Part shown: piece after piece, positions 48,613 through 60,360 of the stretch
Layout: the number at the start of each line of letters is the position of its first letter
Position numbering within the stretch: the first letter of the stretch is position 1
Assembly: GCF_040115645.1 (NCBI RefSeq)
Contig: NC_089554.1
Location: 2,232,001-2,296,000, forward strand
Direction of reading: 5' to 3'
From: Euwallacea fornicatus
Lineage: Eukaryota > Arthropoda > Insecta > Coleoptera > Curculionidae
Length of the DNA: 64,000 nt
Notes under the pieces: generated by a model
The model's database searches: none
The model's input: only the letters and a program-made list of their open reading frames with translations
What the model was told of the DNA's origin: nothing
Translations under genes and position numbers: made by a program

Positions 48613-49237
48613 CAGGGTGAGTCGGGAGGATCGTGCCAAACTTCAGGAGCGTGTTGTACATGAAAAATAAATATAAAAATACTCAAATGTTGTTATCCGA
48701 TTTTCGTTTGTTTACGAGTTATAGCGTAAATAAAATTAAAACATAAAGGTTAAGCAACATTTAGACGAAACGTCTCCTGGACGTTGGATTGGTCGTGGTG
48801 GCCCTATTAGTTGGCCTCCAAGATCTCCAGACCTCACACCACTAGACTATTGTTTGTGGGGTTGGTTTAAAACTGAAGTGTACAGAGTAAAAGTGAACAC
48901 TCAAGATGCACTAATTCAACGCATTAGAAATGCTGCAGCTGCCATTAAAGAAAGACATGAAACAATCAGGAGCGCAACGAATGCTCTTCATAGACGAAGC
49001 CGAAAATGTTTAGAAGTTAATTGCGATATTTTTGAACATTTACTATGATATCCAAACGTTAATTTATGGAATTTCTTATGAAATTTATAATTTTTTAAAA
49101 ATTTATGTTTTAATTTTATTTACGCTATAACTTGTAAACAAACGAAAATCGGATAACAACATTTGAGTTTTTTTTACATTTATTTTTCATGTACAACACG
49201 CTCTTGAAGTTTGGCACGATCCTCCCGACTCACCCTG
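48613..49237 (+). mobile_element. Short IS630-type transposon with long, near-identical TIRs
   Basis: The element of 625 bp begins CAGGGTGAGTCGGGAGGATC and ends with the inverse. TA flanks both ends (48,611-48,612 and 49,238-49,239). The left arm (48,613-48,747) and right arm (49,102-49,237) are about 135 bp long and differ at only about seven positions. Between them is only the C-terminal end of the transposase, so most of the gene has been deleted. The arm similarity is much higher than in the other elements of the window, suggesting the youngest insertion here. A trans-mobilised deletion derivative is likely (inference). Confidence 0.9.
48752..49048 (+). pseudogene. C-terminal fragment of IS630-type transposase, frame still open
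   Basis: About 98 codons remain open to TGA at 49,046-49,048. The fragment reads SPGRWIGRGGPISWPPRSPD, then LTPLDYCLWGWFK, with the third catalytic Asp in LDY, followed by a helical tail (TQDALIQRIRNAAAAIKERH) and the ending CDIFEHLL. The first two catalytic Asp and the DNA-binding domain are missing, so it cannot act as a transposase. The fragment directly abuts the left TIR, which shows where the internal deletion joined. No ATG precedes the conserved part, so translation is not implied. Confidence 0.85.
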
Positions 49238-50457
49238 TATACTATAATTTGAGGAATGTCAAATCTCCTTGGTACCTTACGTGTGATATTGGTAGGATGT
49301 ACTTTGAAAATTGCTATGTTTTCTTAAAGATTCTCAGCGTCAATAGGATCTTGGTTACAAAGTGCTCGATGAGGAAGATTCTGAAAAATGTTCTGTTATT
49401 GGGAGCGTGCCCAACGGAACGTTCTAGGAAATGGCGTCCATATTCTCCTACGGCAAAGCGATGAGTAAACATTATATCAGCATGCTCTACGTTGGTAAAT
49501 ATTGTTAAACACTATTTTCAGAGATTTGTCTTTTATTAAACAACATTAAAAACAATTAAGTATCACACATGAACTAAATTTTTGATGGAAATGATCGATC
49601 AAGCAAGGTAATTCACATTGTTGTATAGTACCTCACCTATCCATACAATTAGGTAAGTGTTTCTTTAACTTGAAAGAAATTATTATATTCCTGCTGTTAG
49701 TCCAAAAGTCGATAGTGTGGTAAGGTTTTTCCTATATTTTGCTGGGGTGTTAATTTAAAATTACCGGCATAACTCTGCTCTCTAATAATAAATATTATGC
49801 TACTTCACACGTGGTGTATCTAAATTATTCCGACTTGGAGTTGAAGGATTTGCGAAACTTTTTTACGAATTTCAGTCTAACCTTTGCGGTTTACTTTTAA
49901 TCTAGTATTAACTGATTAAGATATTTTAGCACAAAAGTTGCTGGCGCATTGCGCTTTTATTCGCATTAAATTTAATCCTGTTTCTCTGCAAATAGCCCTT
50001 CGGCATATCAAAGTATTAAATATGAAAACCTTCATCTACCTGGTCGCATATCCCTCATTCTTCACTCAACCAACAGTCAGAAAGCCAATTCGCAACAATC
50101 CTTTCGGGCATGGTTGCCATTAAATTATTCAATCGAATCAAGTGTTTCAACCCGGGTTAATCTTAAGCTCATGAATACAAATTCCGGAATTAGTATTCGG
50201 AATCCGGTGTTGCGTTCACATCCGGTTTTGACGCTGCCCGGTTCGGAAGCAACATTCTCGCGGTCACTAAACCTGCGATTGTTTTGGCTTTTAATTGGTC
50301 ATTCGTTTCGATTTCCCGCCACGGAATCCACTGCCAGCTAATTAAACTTGTGAAAGATGGTTCCGATGGAATTGCAGCTTTAGGGTCACAACTCAAAGCT
50401 CGTGCTTGGGTTCCAGTGGAGTACGTATGGATATCGGATTGCTTGAAGGCATTGGGT
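49238..50457. other. No supported gene
   Basis: No exon or element is recognised. From about 50,130 the GC content rises modestly and runs into the next entry. Confidence 0.5.
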
Positions 50458-50460
50458 TGC

Positions 50461-50976
50461 TTAAGTTGTCGGTGTATCTAAGTTTGCTTGAGGCCCGAAA
50501 GGTAGGAACTTGCACGAACTCAGTATTAGTACCATATTAGAGATAGTCAAACGACTTGGCAACTTTGCGCATAGCAGGTTATGTAAGGTACCAAATTTCA
50601 TTGCCACCCAGCGTGTAATCACGAGTCGAGCTTCGGTCTCCAATTGTGTGATGGACAATCTGACCATTAAGTCTTGGAAGCGGATAGTTCCGCTGTACAT
50701 TGACCACGACGAAAATAAAGAACTGTGTAGACCCTGATGGTTCGTTTTCCTCTTCTTTTCGTCTTCATAGTCGTTGATCGTATCTAGTAGTAGATCTAGG
50801 GGATTTTCTGGTTTCACGCTAAGTGCATTTGCCTTTGTATCGAGACGCGCTGTTGCTTTCGTTGAGGAATGCAACAAGACGGTAAAAGAAGGATGGCACG
50901 ATGTTGCGATTCGCTTTGCTGCCCCGGGAACCACTTTTTTATGTGTTCGCCGGTTGGCACTATCTGATCTGATAGG
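50461..50976 (-). other. Open minus-strand frame of ~171 codons, unrecognised
   Basis: This is among the longest open frames of the window outside the microsatellite. It is open from 50,976 and stops at TAA (50,461-50,463). It has a run of about 157 residues after a GTG codon but no obvious ATG at its start. The peptide includes LDLLLDTINDYEDEKKRK and RLSITQLETEARLVITRW. Base composition is a little richer in GC than the surroundings (about 50.1-51.0 kb). I do not recognise it. It could be a piece of an old retroelement or host gene, or a chance frame; nothing nearby decides. Confidence 0.25.
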
Positions 50977-51299
50977 TCAATCGAGATTGAGCTTTAAATT
51001 ATTGGCTTGAGAAAGGTTTATATAGAAAAATGCACACTTCATAAGCTAGCAATGACCAATATCTCAAAAACCTCACGAGTTATCGAAAAATCCTGCTGAT
51101 GATTTTATTCCTTTTTTATTCGTCAAAATTCACTTAATTCCTTAGCAGAACTATCTAAAATTACTTTTCTGATTTGAGAACTCAATAACCAGACTTTAGC
51201 TTTCAGTATGTGACTTATCGCACCATAGTTTCCACTTTCCAGCATTTTAATAAAGATTCACAATTATTGATGATGAAATCTGTAGCATGAAATAACGTA
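50977..51299. other. No supported gene
   Basis: A short AT-rich spacer with nothing recognised. Confidence 0.5.
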
Positions 51300-51890
51300 G
51301 CGCTTAAATCGATTGGAAACGTGTTATACATACAAAAAAATCATTTCTACGACATCGCATCGTTGAAGATCAGATGTTGGAAACCAGAATGGAATTCTCC
51401 GAGGTGATGCTGCCTAAATGGGACGAAAATAGCAATTTATTCGGCCACATCATCTTTTCTCATACATTTTTATGAAAATGGATATATCAATCGAAGTAAG
51501 AGAAGCTACGTATTGGATGAAAGAAGCACAAACAAAATTCCCTCAGTACGTGTAAAACGAAATCGTTGGAAACCAGTGTGGATTTTTTTAATTGAAGACT
51601 ACTTGATCACTTAGTAAAAAATGAAATTGTGCCGGCAATTGCTCAAGTGTAGAGCCGCTTTCCGCGTATTTGACATATGTAGGATTTTTCTTAACCGTTA
51701 GATAGAACATAGAGGTGAAACTGAATGGGCCCCTCAGATCACCAGACTTGACGCTGCTTGATTATTTTCTATGAGGACTCAATAAAAAACGATCTATGAC
51801 GCAAAACCGACAAATTTATACGAGCTGAGAAGAACATCGATTGAAGAATGTCATTTTATGACTGTGAAAATGTTAGAAAGTGACTGAGGG
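51300..51890 (+). pseudogene. IS630-type transposase C-terminal half, heavily decayed
   Basis: Plus-strand blocks recognised across frames: GHIIFSHTFL (about 51,440-51,470), RLLDHLVKNEIVPAIAQV (the family's ELLEDYLVENILPAIAEV), a decayed FPGRWIGRGG region, EWAPQITRLDAA.LF (for EWPPRSPDLTPLDYF), and TNLYELRRTSIEECHFMTVK, which matches the helical tail well. Several stops and frameshifts occur, and no TIR pair was found. The tail differs from that of the 48.6-kb element, so they are different subfamilies. Confidence 0.65.
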
Positions 51891-53308
51891 TTAAATTTTA
51901 TGAATTTAACAGTTTTAACTACCATAATCGCAACTGTTCGAACCAGGTAAAACAGATTTTTATACCAAACCACTTCACTTATTAATATCGGATGATTAGC
52001 CGCAATATTCTCACAATCTCCGTTAATTAAACAAATTTCCGTTTCTCGAAGAGACCTATACAATGGCGTGTAGGTTACGCACTGTTACCATCATCTTCAT
52101 TAATTCCACGAGTTGTGTTTCTTCAACGGTTGTGTCAATAAACCTTGCTAACATCTCCAGTTTCTTTCAATATTAATACATCATTAGTGTTAATTATTTT
52201 TTGGTTTGAGGACAGCTCTTTCTCATATGTTGCCGCCATGAAATAAGCTGCATGATCCTGCCGCAATTGATTTTTATTTCTAATTGTCGTATGTTGTAAT
52301 TACCTTATTAACGCATTCCTGAAAAGTCGTCGACACTGCGGAATCACATCAGCTCACATGTGTGATTCTTTCTTTGCACTGTCCTGGTCATCCGTTGTAT
52401 TTATTTCCATGTGTTTCCTTGTGGAAATGATAATTGCAAGTAATTTGCTCTATTTATATTTATGAGGTCGGAGTTACGGCGTGGAAAACGGTGAATTATT
52501 TAATAGAGAAGGGACGATATCAAGTGGTAGTTACTCTGTTTAAGATTGGTTTTGATGATTTCAAGACCGTTGTACCTCGGCTAATAAATATTTAGTTAGG
52601 ACTTAACCGGAAAAATTGCCCTGGAATTGCAAAGTTGGCACCTGTGAAAAAATCAACATTTTATAAGGTCGTAATGCAAAAATCTATAAAAAGCAATGAT
52701 GAACTGTTACTAATCTGAACTAAGTCGAGCGATGACACAGCAGCAAATCGACTAGAATTTTTGAACCAGTAAGGTGAAATTCAACGTGAACGCTCTGTAG
52801 ATTGATATAGCAATTGATACTGATCGCGACTCTTATTACACCTCAAATCTGCCTTGAACCCTATCGTGAATCTTGATGGACAGTGGACGGCATGGCTGAC
52901 GCTCGGCCATTTGCCGCCCTGCGCGAATGGAAGTTATGCCGTTATGTCGCTATTGCCCCTAAATTTAACTTTTTTCTCGTCTGCCTGGAGCTATTTACCG
53001 CCCGCTGAATTTGCCGCCCTGTGCAAATACACATTTCGCACATTGATTGAGTAGCGCCGGCTCTGGTGGGCGGACCGGGATTTTGATTGCCTTGAGAGCA
53101 TGACTAACAAGTAGGAAATTGAGGATGTGGGATTGGTTGGTATAACATTTTTGAATAAGTAGAGGTGATGGAAGACAATGTCGAGTCCGGGGTAATTCCT
53201 GAACAGTGTCATATTCACGTTTACCTAGGAATCGTCATTATGGAAAGCGTTTTCTGCTGCGTTGTTACGTGAAAATAGCCCAAGTATCGAAATCGGGTGT
53301 TGTTAATA
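51891..53308. other. No supported gene; small internal duplication
   Basis: No gene is supported. The phrase TTTGCCGCCCTGCGCGAAT (about 52,909) recurs as TTTGCCGCCCTGTGCAAAT (about 53,011), roughly 100 bp apart. This may be a short local duplication. No transposon block is recognised. Confidence 0.45.
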
Positions 53309-53539
53309 CAACAGACGCTCGATAATATAAACACGCGATAATGAAAATGTTGCGATAATATAAGCGCAAAATTTGCACCATAGGATCAATCGGAACACGC
53401 GATAATGTAAACAATGTGTACACTCAATGACGTAAATAGTACTTGGCACACAAAACAAAGCTAGTGATAATAGGAAAAGCAAAAAATCCGTACTCATTTA
53501 AAAAATTTAATATCTCTGTTGATTATCACTGTTAAAAAC

Positions 53540-54310
53540 CGCTTGGCTGACTAGCAATATATTTCTGGAATGGTTCCGCAAGCGCTTTGTCCCTAAAGTG
53601 TGACAATGAATTTCTAATAACAAATGTTCTACATATTTTCAATTTGAGGATTATTTCATTTTTAGATGAAAAGTTTACATAAAAAAACAGAAACTTTCAA
53701 TAAAAGCGGTGTGACTATTAGGTAATGTATCAAGTCTTTCTCCAGAGCAACAACTGAACAGTGAGGATGGATCAATTTTTATCATGAACACACCACCTCA
53801 CGTAACTCCACTAATTCGATCTATGGACCACAACGTAATAAGGCTCGCCAGATTATACAACCAAAATTTTTATTTTCGTCTATCTTATCAAAGAATCCTA
53901 AAAACATATCTGAAGCTTTGAAACAGGTAAACTTACGTAAAGCTGTTTTAAATTTGCATATGCCCTATAATACAATTAATCACCAAATTTTTCAAAAATG
54001 TTAGAACAATTATATTTGTACCAATGAGCAAGACAAAGATGATATTTCCTTAAACGTAATTAGGGAACAATTGCGATTCAAAGCTGATGTTCTTATCAGT
54101 GAGTCATTGGAAGTTCTTGATTTATTGAAAATAGTGAACCCTAAAATTATTTGCACTTTAGGTAATATTAATTTGCGGAAGGACGAAATTCAGACGAACG
54201 ATGTTAATAAGGAGGAAGACATGGATAGTGAGGACGATGAAGACGGTTTCATTGAACTTAGAAATGTTGTCACTAATGCGCAAGCTATGTAAGTTTTTAA
54301 CCAAGCTTTA
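53540..54310 (+). pseudogene. Tigger/pogo transposase C-terminal half (DDE domain end)
   Basis: The plus strand has WLTSNIFLEWFRKRFVPKV (about 53,545-53,605), which fits the Tigger block WMTxxIFxEWFxxxFVPEV. It is followed after decay by LLGNVSSLSPEQQ, where the family has LLDNAPxH: the catalytic Asp is Gly. Then comes SEDGSIFIMNTPPHVTPLI and RSMDHNVI (the family's LPPNVTxLIQPMDQGVI), keeping the last Asp. Further on is an acidic tail EEDMDSEDDEDGF and a TNAQAM/ALELAE region. Frames change near 53,880 and stops occur. The N-terminal HTH/CENP-B part is not present, so no DNA binding could be made. Inactive. Confidence 0.85.
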
Positions 54311-54739
54311 GAATTGGCTGAAAGAGAAAAAATATACACACACAGGATATTTTAAATCTTCGTAAATTATGGGTGCAGACTGTGGAAGAGAATACAAAGT
54401 GATAATTACTAAAATTGCTGAATACTTTCTTCTAATTAAAAAATTCTTATTACTATTAAAATATTTGTTTAATTTTTTTATATACAAACGTACACTACAT
54501 AATAATGTGCAGGTACTTTTTAAGGAAATTCTTTCATTTTGAACAAATTTCAATAATTTATTGTTTTTCTAAGAAATATAAAACTTCACTACTCGTGCTG
54601 GAAGGATGGAAAAGCCAAATAAGTTGTCAAAAAACCGTTATTCAAATTAAAAAAAAATTAGCCATTAAATATAAACGTTCCAACAAAACAGCAGTCTCCC
54701 TTGCAAGTTGGAGAAAATAAAAAGGAAAGTATTAAAAAA

Positions 54740-56020
54740 AAACAACGCATTTAAGTAAACTAACATCAATATTTTATATTGTACCCCTTTTGGGCAATAA
54801 CAACCAAACATTCCTCCATTGAGTCGACTATGCATTGATACCTCTCAACTCGAAATTTATTCCATGAAACCTGGACAATTTTCCACAGATCTTCATTATT
54901 GGTTGGTTTTGCTGCTGAAACTCTTTTGTTCACATCTGTCCATAAATGCTCAATAGAGTTGAGGGCCAGAGATTGAACAGGCCACTTCAAAATCTCAACC
55001 CTATTATCGGAAAAACTATGCCCTTACTTTTCTGTTCGTGTGCTTAGATCATTATCTTGCATAAAAATTCATCTGATGGGCATATTGTTATCGACATAAT
55101 GAAGCATTACATTTTCCAAGATATCAACATAAACGACTTGATCCATAATTCCTTCATAATAATATCAGAGAGAGAGATATCAGAGAGATAAATCAGAGTT
55201 AAGCCGTAATACGAAAAACAACCTCATACCATTATGGAGGACGCACCATATTTTATAGTTTTTAGAGTATACTTTGGGTTGTATTTAGATTTTGGCGTTC
55301 TTCTGACATATTGTCTTTTTGCAGCAAAATCAAAAAGAACAATTTCTTATTAATCTAACCAAAGAGCATTCCTCCATCTAGACGAGGGCCAGGGGTTATG
55401 TTCTCTTGAAAATTTTAGGGGGTTGGAGATCTGTCCATCAGTTGATTTAGGAACCTTTCTTGAGCTTCTCACATGGAAATTTATTTCATCCAATCGTCTC
55501 CGTACTGCAGAAGTACTCACATTAACTCGATTTTGTGTTTTTATTTGTTTAGATGTTAAGAAAGGAGACACTTTCGCCACCCTCTGTATTCACCTATCAT
55601 CTATTGACGCTGTTTTTTTTCTACCACGCGTTTCCAGTTTTTCTGCATTTTCCAGAATTGCTAATCATTTTGACGGAATATTTTAATACATTTTGAGTGA
55701 GTTTATAACTTTTCCCTTCATTTCTATGTACTAAAATACTGTTTGGCATATCTGTCGTACAATGAGCTTTTCTACCCATAGTATTTCGACTAAAAACCAT
55801 CCATGCACAATTCAACACTACTATTTAAGTTATATTTACCTTAAATGAAAACTTTCAAGCGTTTACTTAACTATCAAATAAAATTACATAGTACTTTAAT
55901 GCGTACGACTGCAAATACTCCTATTTTTTGCATATGTATATACATATGAGATTCACATAAAAGGGGAATCTCAAAAAGGTTTCAACATAGGGCGGCTGTA
56001 ATTTTACCCACTCAGTACAG
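54740..56020 (-). mobile_element. Nested Tc1-like element, one end truncated
   Basis: Within the Tigger element the minus strand carries a Tc1-type transposase from its start MGRKAHCTTDMPNSILVHRN and EGKSYKLTQNVLKYSV (HTH, about 55,780-55,670), through STSAVRRRLDEINFHVR (second HTH) and RWRNALWLD, VVYVDILENVM, FMQDNDLSTRTEK (second Asp), to WPVQSLALNSIEHLW with the catalytic Glu, and the C-terminus CIVDSMEECLVVIAQKG near 54,780. The last Asp and Glu are 34 residues apart (DD34E). Stops and a frameshift are present. The right end may be the sequence up to 56,020 (inverted CTGTACTGAGTGGG), followed by TA. No matching left end was seen next to 54,740, so the 3' end is probably lost. Confidence 0.8.
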
Positions 56021-56539
56021 TATCGTGATAAAGCCTGACATCTATGATTCCCAAAAAGCATTACCTAAGTTAATAACCAAACTCTCTGCAAAACTGCTGT
56101 TAGCGCTGCTATTATTTTGCACACCACTGTATTTGTGTATTAACCGTTTCTTTAATAAAACGTTTATTATTTAAATCGTGTTCACTAACATAAACAGTTC
56201 GATAATGTGAACCACACTTGGTTTGAATTAGTTTACATTATCGAGCGTCTGCTGTATTAACATTCCCGGCCTTCTCTTAATTACAATTGCAAGTAATTGA
56301 AAAAAAATTATTTACAGATCGTAAATGTCAGTATCAAAAATAGCTCAAACGAAAATTGAAAATTAGAACCGTAAACATGTCTGCCCATAAAAACCACTCG
56401 TAATATAATATTTCACCTGCTCGAGTAAATATTTCCCCCATAAACGAAATAGTTCCGAGCTAGAAATACAATAAAACATAAAAGCGACTACCGATACCGA
56501 ATGTGCCGTGAAAACAAACAACTGGCAACGCCGCTGAGC

Positions 56540-56826
56540 TCAGTTTACTAACAAAACAAAAACGCAGCGCGTTTTTTATGAGGGGTTCTCCTTCGTGAGC
56601 ACAGCGAACCCGCGATGATGGGTACGGATTCCGTAACTCGTTCATTGTTGCCGCTATCAGTTATGTCTGCGCACTTAAGTCGATAGGCAGGAAGACGTTT
56701 CCGTAACTTCTCTTCAGTAGAGTGACTGAAATCGTAGTACGTTTCTAAAGTTTTGGTTCATGGTTCAAGGAGGTGATGGTGATCTTATGTGGTTTGGACT
56801 TGTGGAGATAAAGGCAGTTTCTAAGG
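56540..56826 (+). promoter_or_regulatory. Possible small first exon or promoter region (tentative)
   Basis: This stretch has higher GC than its neighbours. Within it ATG at 56,760-56,762 starts MVQGGDGDLMWFGLVEIKA, and the frame reaches AAG|GTAAAT at about 56,825, an acceptable donor. TCTTCAGTAGAG near 56,711 resembles an insect initiator. No family is recognised. The reading could be chance, since the donor is not strong and no second exon is seen. Confidence 0.2.
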
Positions 56827-57301
56827 TAAATATGATTTTCTGCGATTGGCGATTGCTAGGACACTTAACGAACCAAGCGGCTTTGACGGCTGTTGAACTT
56901 AAATATGTATGTACGTACCCACATGTTCTGAGGGTGAGCCTTTGTTTAAACCATTGGCGCTTGGAAGCTTTGGAATTAATCAATACAAGTCGATATTTCC
57001 GAACATTTTGTCAATATTTACTTAAGTCTATTGAGACGACCTAAGGATTTCAGTCAAGAAAGTTCCGCGTTCTGTATTTTCATAGCGTTTCGGTCAAGTA
57101 TTACGTTAAGAATACGTGTTGAAATACTACCTTGAAAACACAAGTTGCTGCTCACTACCTTTATTCATTCCTAACATACGTAGAAGAAATGAACATTTTC
57201 TAGTTGCTGTCATTGTGTTTCCCACATCGTGTGCTCAAATGTAGTCGTGTCTTGATTGATCATTCACGAAGTGAATTTTCGATTAGGTACATTCTAATTA
57301 C

Positions 57302-57869
57302 CCAGGATGTAATATATCATGGAGATATTTCAGGTGGTGATAGCACTCTGCAAAATAATTTAAAAAATGCTTTAGACTCATAGTCAAAAACGCACCATTT
57401 TCGATTTATGGAGGTGGCGAAGTTCCAAATTTTTTAAAGGACATTTTCAACAATTTTTATAATTTGGTTTCTGTTCAGATTCATTTTAATTCCAAGAAAT
57501 TTGACCAAATGATATAAATTGCTTCAGATAGTTGATAGTTGAGTTGAATGATTTTTTGTCCCTCACTACCTTAACATTCTCAATTACATCGATAGATGCT
57601 TTGCAAAATTCTACGAAAACGATGAAAGACACGAAAATAGTGCAAAAAGGCCAAAAAGCAAAAGAAGTGAAGAGATAATTTTAATTTGGTGTTAGAATTC
57701 GCACAGAGTGTTCGAAGAAAAATACAAAGCATCTGTCAGAAAAATGTGAAACTTTGCCGCCCTGTAAATAGAAAAGGGTGCGTTTTCAAGTTTTTTTTTT
57801 TTTTTTTTTAAATTTATTTTGCAGACTCGTTCCCTGAAATATCTTCATTACAGCTTACTACACTCTGTA
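57302..57869. repeat. MITE copy B, same family as 44.15-44.76 kb
   Basis: The left end contains ATATCATGGAGATATTTCAG; the right end, inverted, reads ATACAGAGTGTAGTAAGC then GAAGATATTTCAGGG. Inner blocks match copy A in order: GTCAAAAACGCACCATTTTCG, AAAGAAxTGAAGAG(A/G)TAATTT and TTTGGTGTTA(A/G)AATT, then AAATGTxAAACTTTGCC with CCTG and AAAATGGGG/AAAAGGGTG. Copy B carries a long T-run near 57,790. There is no coding content. Divergence from copy A is substantial, so both are old. Confidence 0.82.
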
Positions 57870-60360
57870 TAGGATTTTTATACTCATCAAAGCGGGACAA
57901 GGAACCATACGCAAAATCACGTTCAATAACCTCGTGGGGCTCTTATTTCACCTCTTAGTATATCAGCTTGCCAAAGTCGACTTTAACAGAATAAATTAAA
58001 ATTAGGGACCACCAACATATACTATTATGGTAATCCCTTACCCACCCGTAAATGTCAATGGCAAAAGTAGAAAATACACCTAAACTTTGCGGATCCATCA
58101 GACTTCTAAATATTACAGGTAGCACCGTCTGAAAACTTTAAAAACACATCCTTTAGGAAAAACTTCTTTGCTCATAAATTCGTGCGGTCTCATAAAAAAG
58201 TTGTTATGTTCACTTAGGAACTTTAGCACGCAAGTAAAATCCACTGAAAAGGGCTATCAAAAATATTAGAACGAGGGTGGGATGGGACAATTTAAAATAT
58301 TCTCATTTTAATGGGCTACTGTAGGAGCTTGTGTTAGCTGTCACTAACCTGAGCTGTAACCACTTTAAGCTAAACAAAATTTGCAATGCGAAGCTCGTAA
58401 TTTATTGTTTGGAATTCCGAACATGATGAATGTCAGGTGGTCAGCGGTGTAGCGGATAGCGGAAAGCAACTTAAAACTGGTATGTTATGTATGGTAAGCA
58501 TACACAGACATACGGTGAAGTAATAAAGTATATTTACCTCTAACGTCCATTAGAATAATTAAAATTACGTCAGGGTTATAAAGGTATAAAGAAAGGCCAT
58601 TGCCAAGGGAAAAATGTAGCATTTGCAAAATGCAAGCTATTAATTAAAACATAGTCTATTAGATCATTACCGCGAATAAAAGTACTAGGCACTTACTATT
58701 ACGGCTATAGAATGTCTAATGGGAGTCTCTCAGATTACGAAATTGATATGACTAAGTATTAATTACGGCTTAAAGTACTTAGTGGAGAATACATTGATAG
58801 CTTGAACAATGATTCGAGTTTAACTTCTACTAAGAGTTCACAAAACATGGGCAAGAAAATAACTACGTGGTACTTTAATGATGATGTAAATTGACTTACT
58901 TAAAGAGAATATATATATAAAGGAATTTCATGGACGCCAAATTCTTACATGTTGCATCTTTTGAGAAGAGACAAAAGTACCTTTATAAAGCCGTTCATAT
59001 GTTGCCATCCAGGTTAGTACATTTCTGCGGGTCTTTCAGGTATTGCTGAAATGACGATAACTTGATTGCATCTGTTCATTCTCACTAAACTGATTATCAA
59101 TTTTATTATTATTTTTAATAACTCAGAAAGCAAAAGGAACTATAGAGAAGCACGTCGGCCATACTCATGTTACAAATTCGTGAATGCTAATGAACCACCC
59201 GAAAAATTAAACTATTTCATAACATGCGAGCATTTGAAATCAATATTGATTGTATTATTTCTCTTCGCCTCTTACCCTAGAACTTTTTCAATCACTCAGC
59301 TATTTTCCTCCCGATTTATCCAAAACAGAGGAAGGGATGAATTGTCAAGATTATTCGTGACTCCCTAAAAATATTTCTCTTTGACGTTACCTTAGTCTTC
59401 GTGAGACTTCAATGAAGGTTAATTTCATACATTTATTCACATACATCATCACACAACAGATCATAGCTACTCAACACTTCGACAAAAAGCATCCGCCTAT
59501 GTCGTTATAGTCTGATGAAGATGTGTAATATTCATCGAAATAGTAGAGGCTACATAGTAGATGGACTTTCATTCTCACCTTTCGACGAAAACTACTCCAA
59601 AAACTGGAAAATAAACATAGATTACAGCATGATTGTGAAGAGGGAGTAGATGTTTTTGTAGTTAAGAAGTCTATTGCTTCGGAAGGCAAGAACTGAAAAC
59701 GAGCATTGGAGGAAGACGGTGGGACTCACAAAACGAGGAGTTATCACAGGGGAGTATTGTTAGTACTGCCTCTTAGCAGTACGTTTTTACAAAACCACAG
59801 ATACTTTCTATCCCTTAAATTCGAATAATTTAAACCAGATAAGCTGCCTGACAAAGTCATTAAACAGCAATGATTTATTCTCATCGCTGTATATTTTTAT
59901 TTGAAACAACCGAGTCATTCGTCCGGCGATCCCAGGGGTGTGCTTCGTCAAATCTGATGGCTTTCAAATGGATACGAATTACCCTATATGGAATAAAGGA
60001 TAGTGTATATTTTCTATTTATCCGGATAACTCCGGTCGATTTGGGATGACGTTTATTGTGGCAAACGGTTCATATATCTTTTTGCTGATCAGGACTTATA
60101 GCATGCCAAAAAAAGGGGGAAAACTGTGAAAATACGTTTAATTATTTAAAACTCTCCCATACAAAAGGCAACGTTATGCATACAACTTTCTCCCCCATAC
60201 CTTTAGGGGGTTGTCAAGTGTGACGGGTTAAAAAATGGTTTCATGCGTTTTGCAATAGTATATTGCCATGGAATTAATATTTCATAGTCGGTCTACGCAA
60301 TACCTTCCTTATTGACCAATAATAGGATACGTAGATACGAGGGTATCACATAAATTTATT
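57870..60360. other. No supported gene
   Basis: No transposase block or coding exon is recognised. Short frames at 59,066-59,368 (plus) and 59,471-59,689 (minus) match no family I know. Possible remnants of unknown repeats cannot be excluded. Confidence 0.5.

Larger units (their letters stand above)
53309..56254 (+). mobile_element. Tigger/pogo-type DNA transposon, interrupted by a nested Tc1
   Basis: The left end CAACAGACGCTCGATAATAT and the right end, inverted CAGCAGACGCTCGATAATGT, are classic pogo/Tigger TIRs. TA flanks both (53,307-53,308 and 56,255-56,256), and the flanks read TTAATA and TATTAA. The motif CGATAATGTAAAC or close variants recur inside the left end (about 53,330, 53,350 and 53,400). 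The plus-strand transposase remnant lies at 53,540-54,310. A minus-strand Tc1-like element has inserted between about 54,740 and 56,020. The N-terminal DNA-binding half of the Tigger protein is missing, so the copy was deleted as well as interrupted. Confidence 0.9.

Noticed and set aside
56760..57044. 94-codon plus-strand frame as a complete small protein
   Set aside because: Beyond the donor-like AAG|GTAAAT the frame is AT-rich and unlike the first part; only the first 22 codons might be exon, kept as a low-confidence note.
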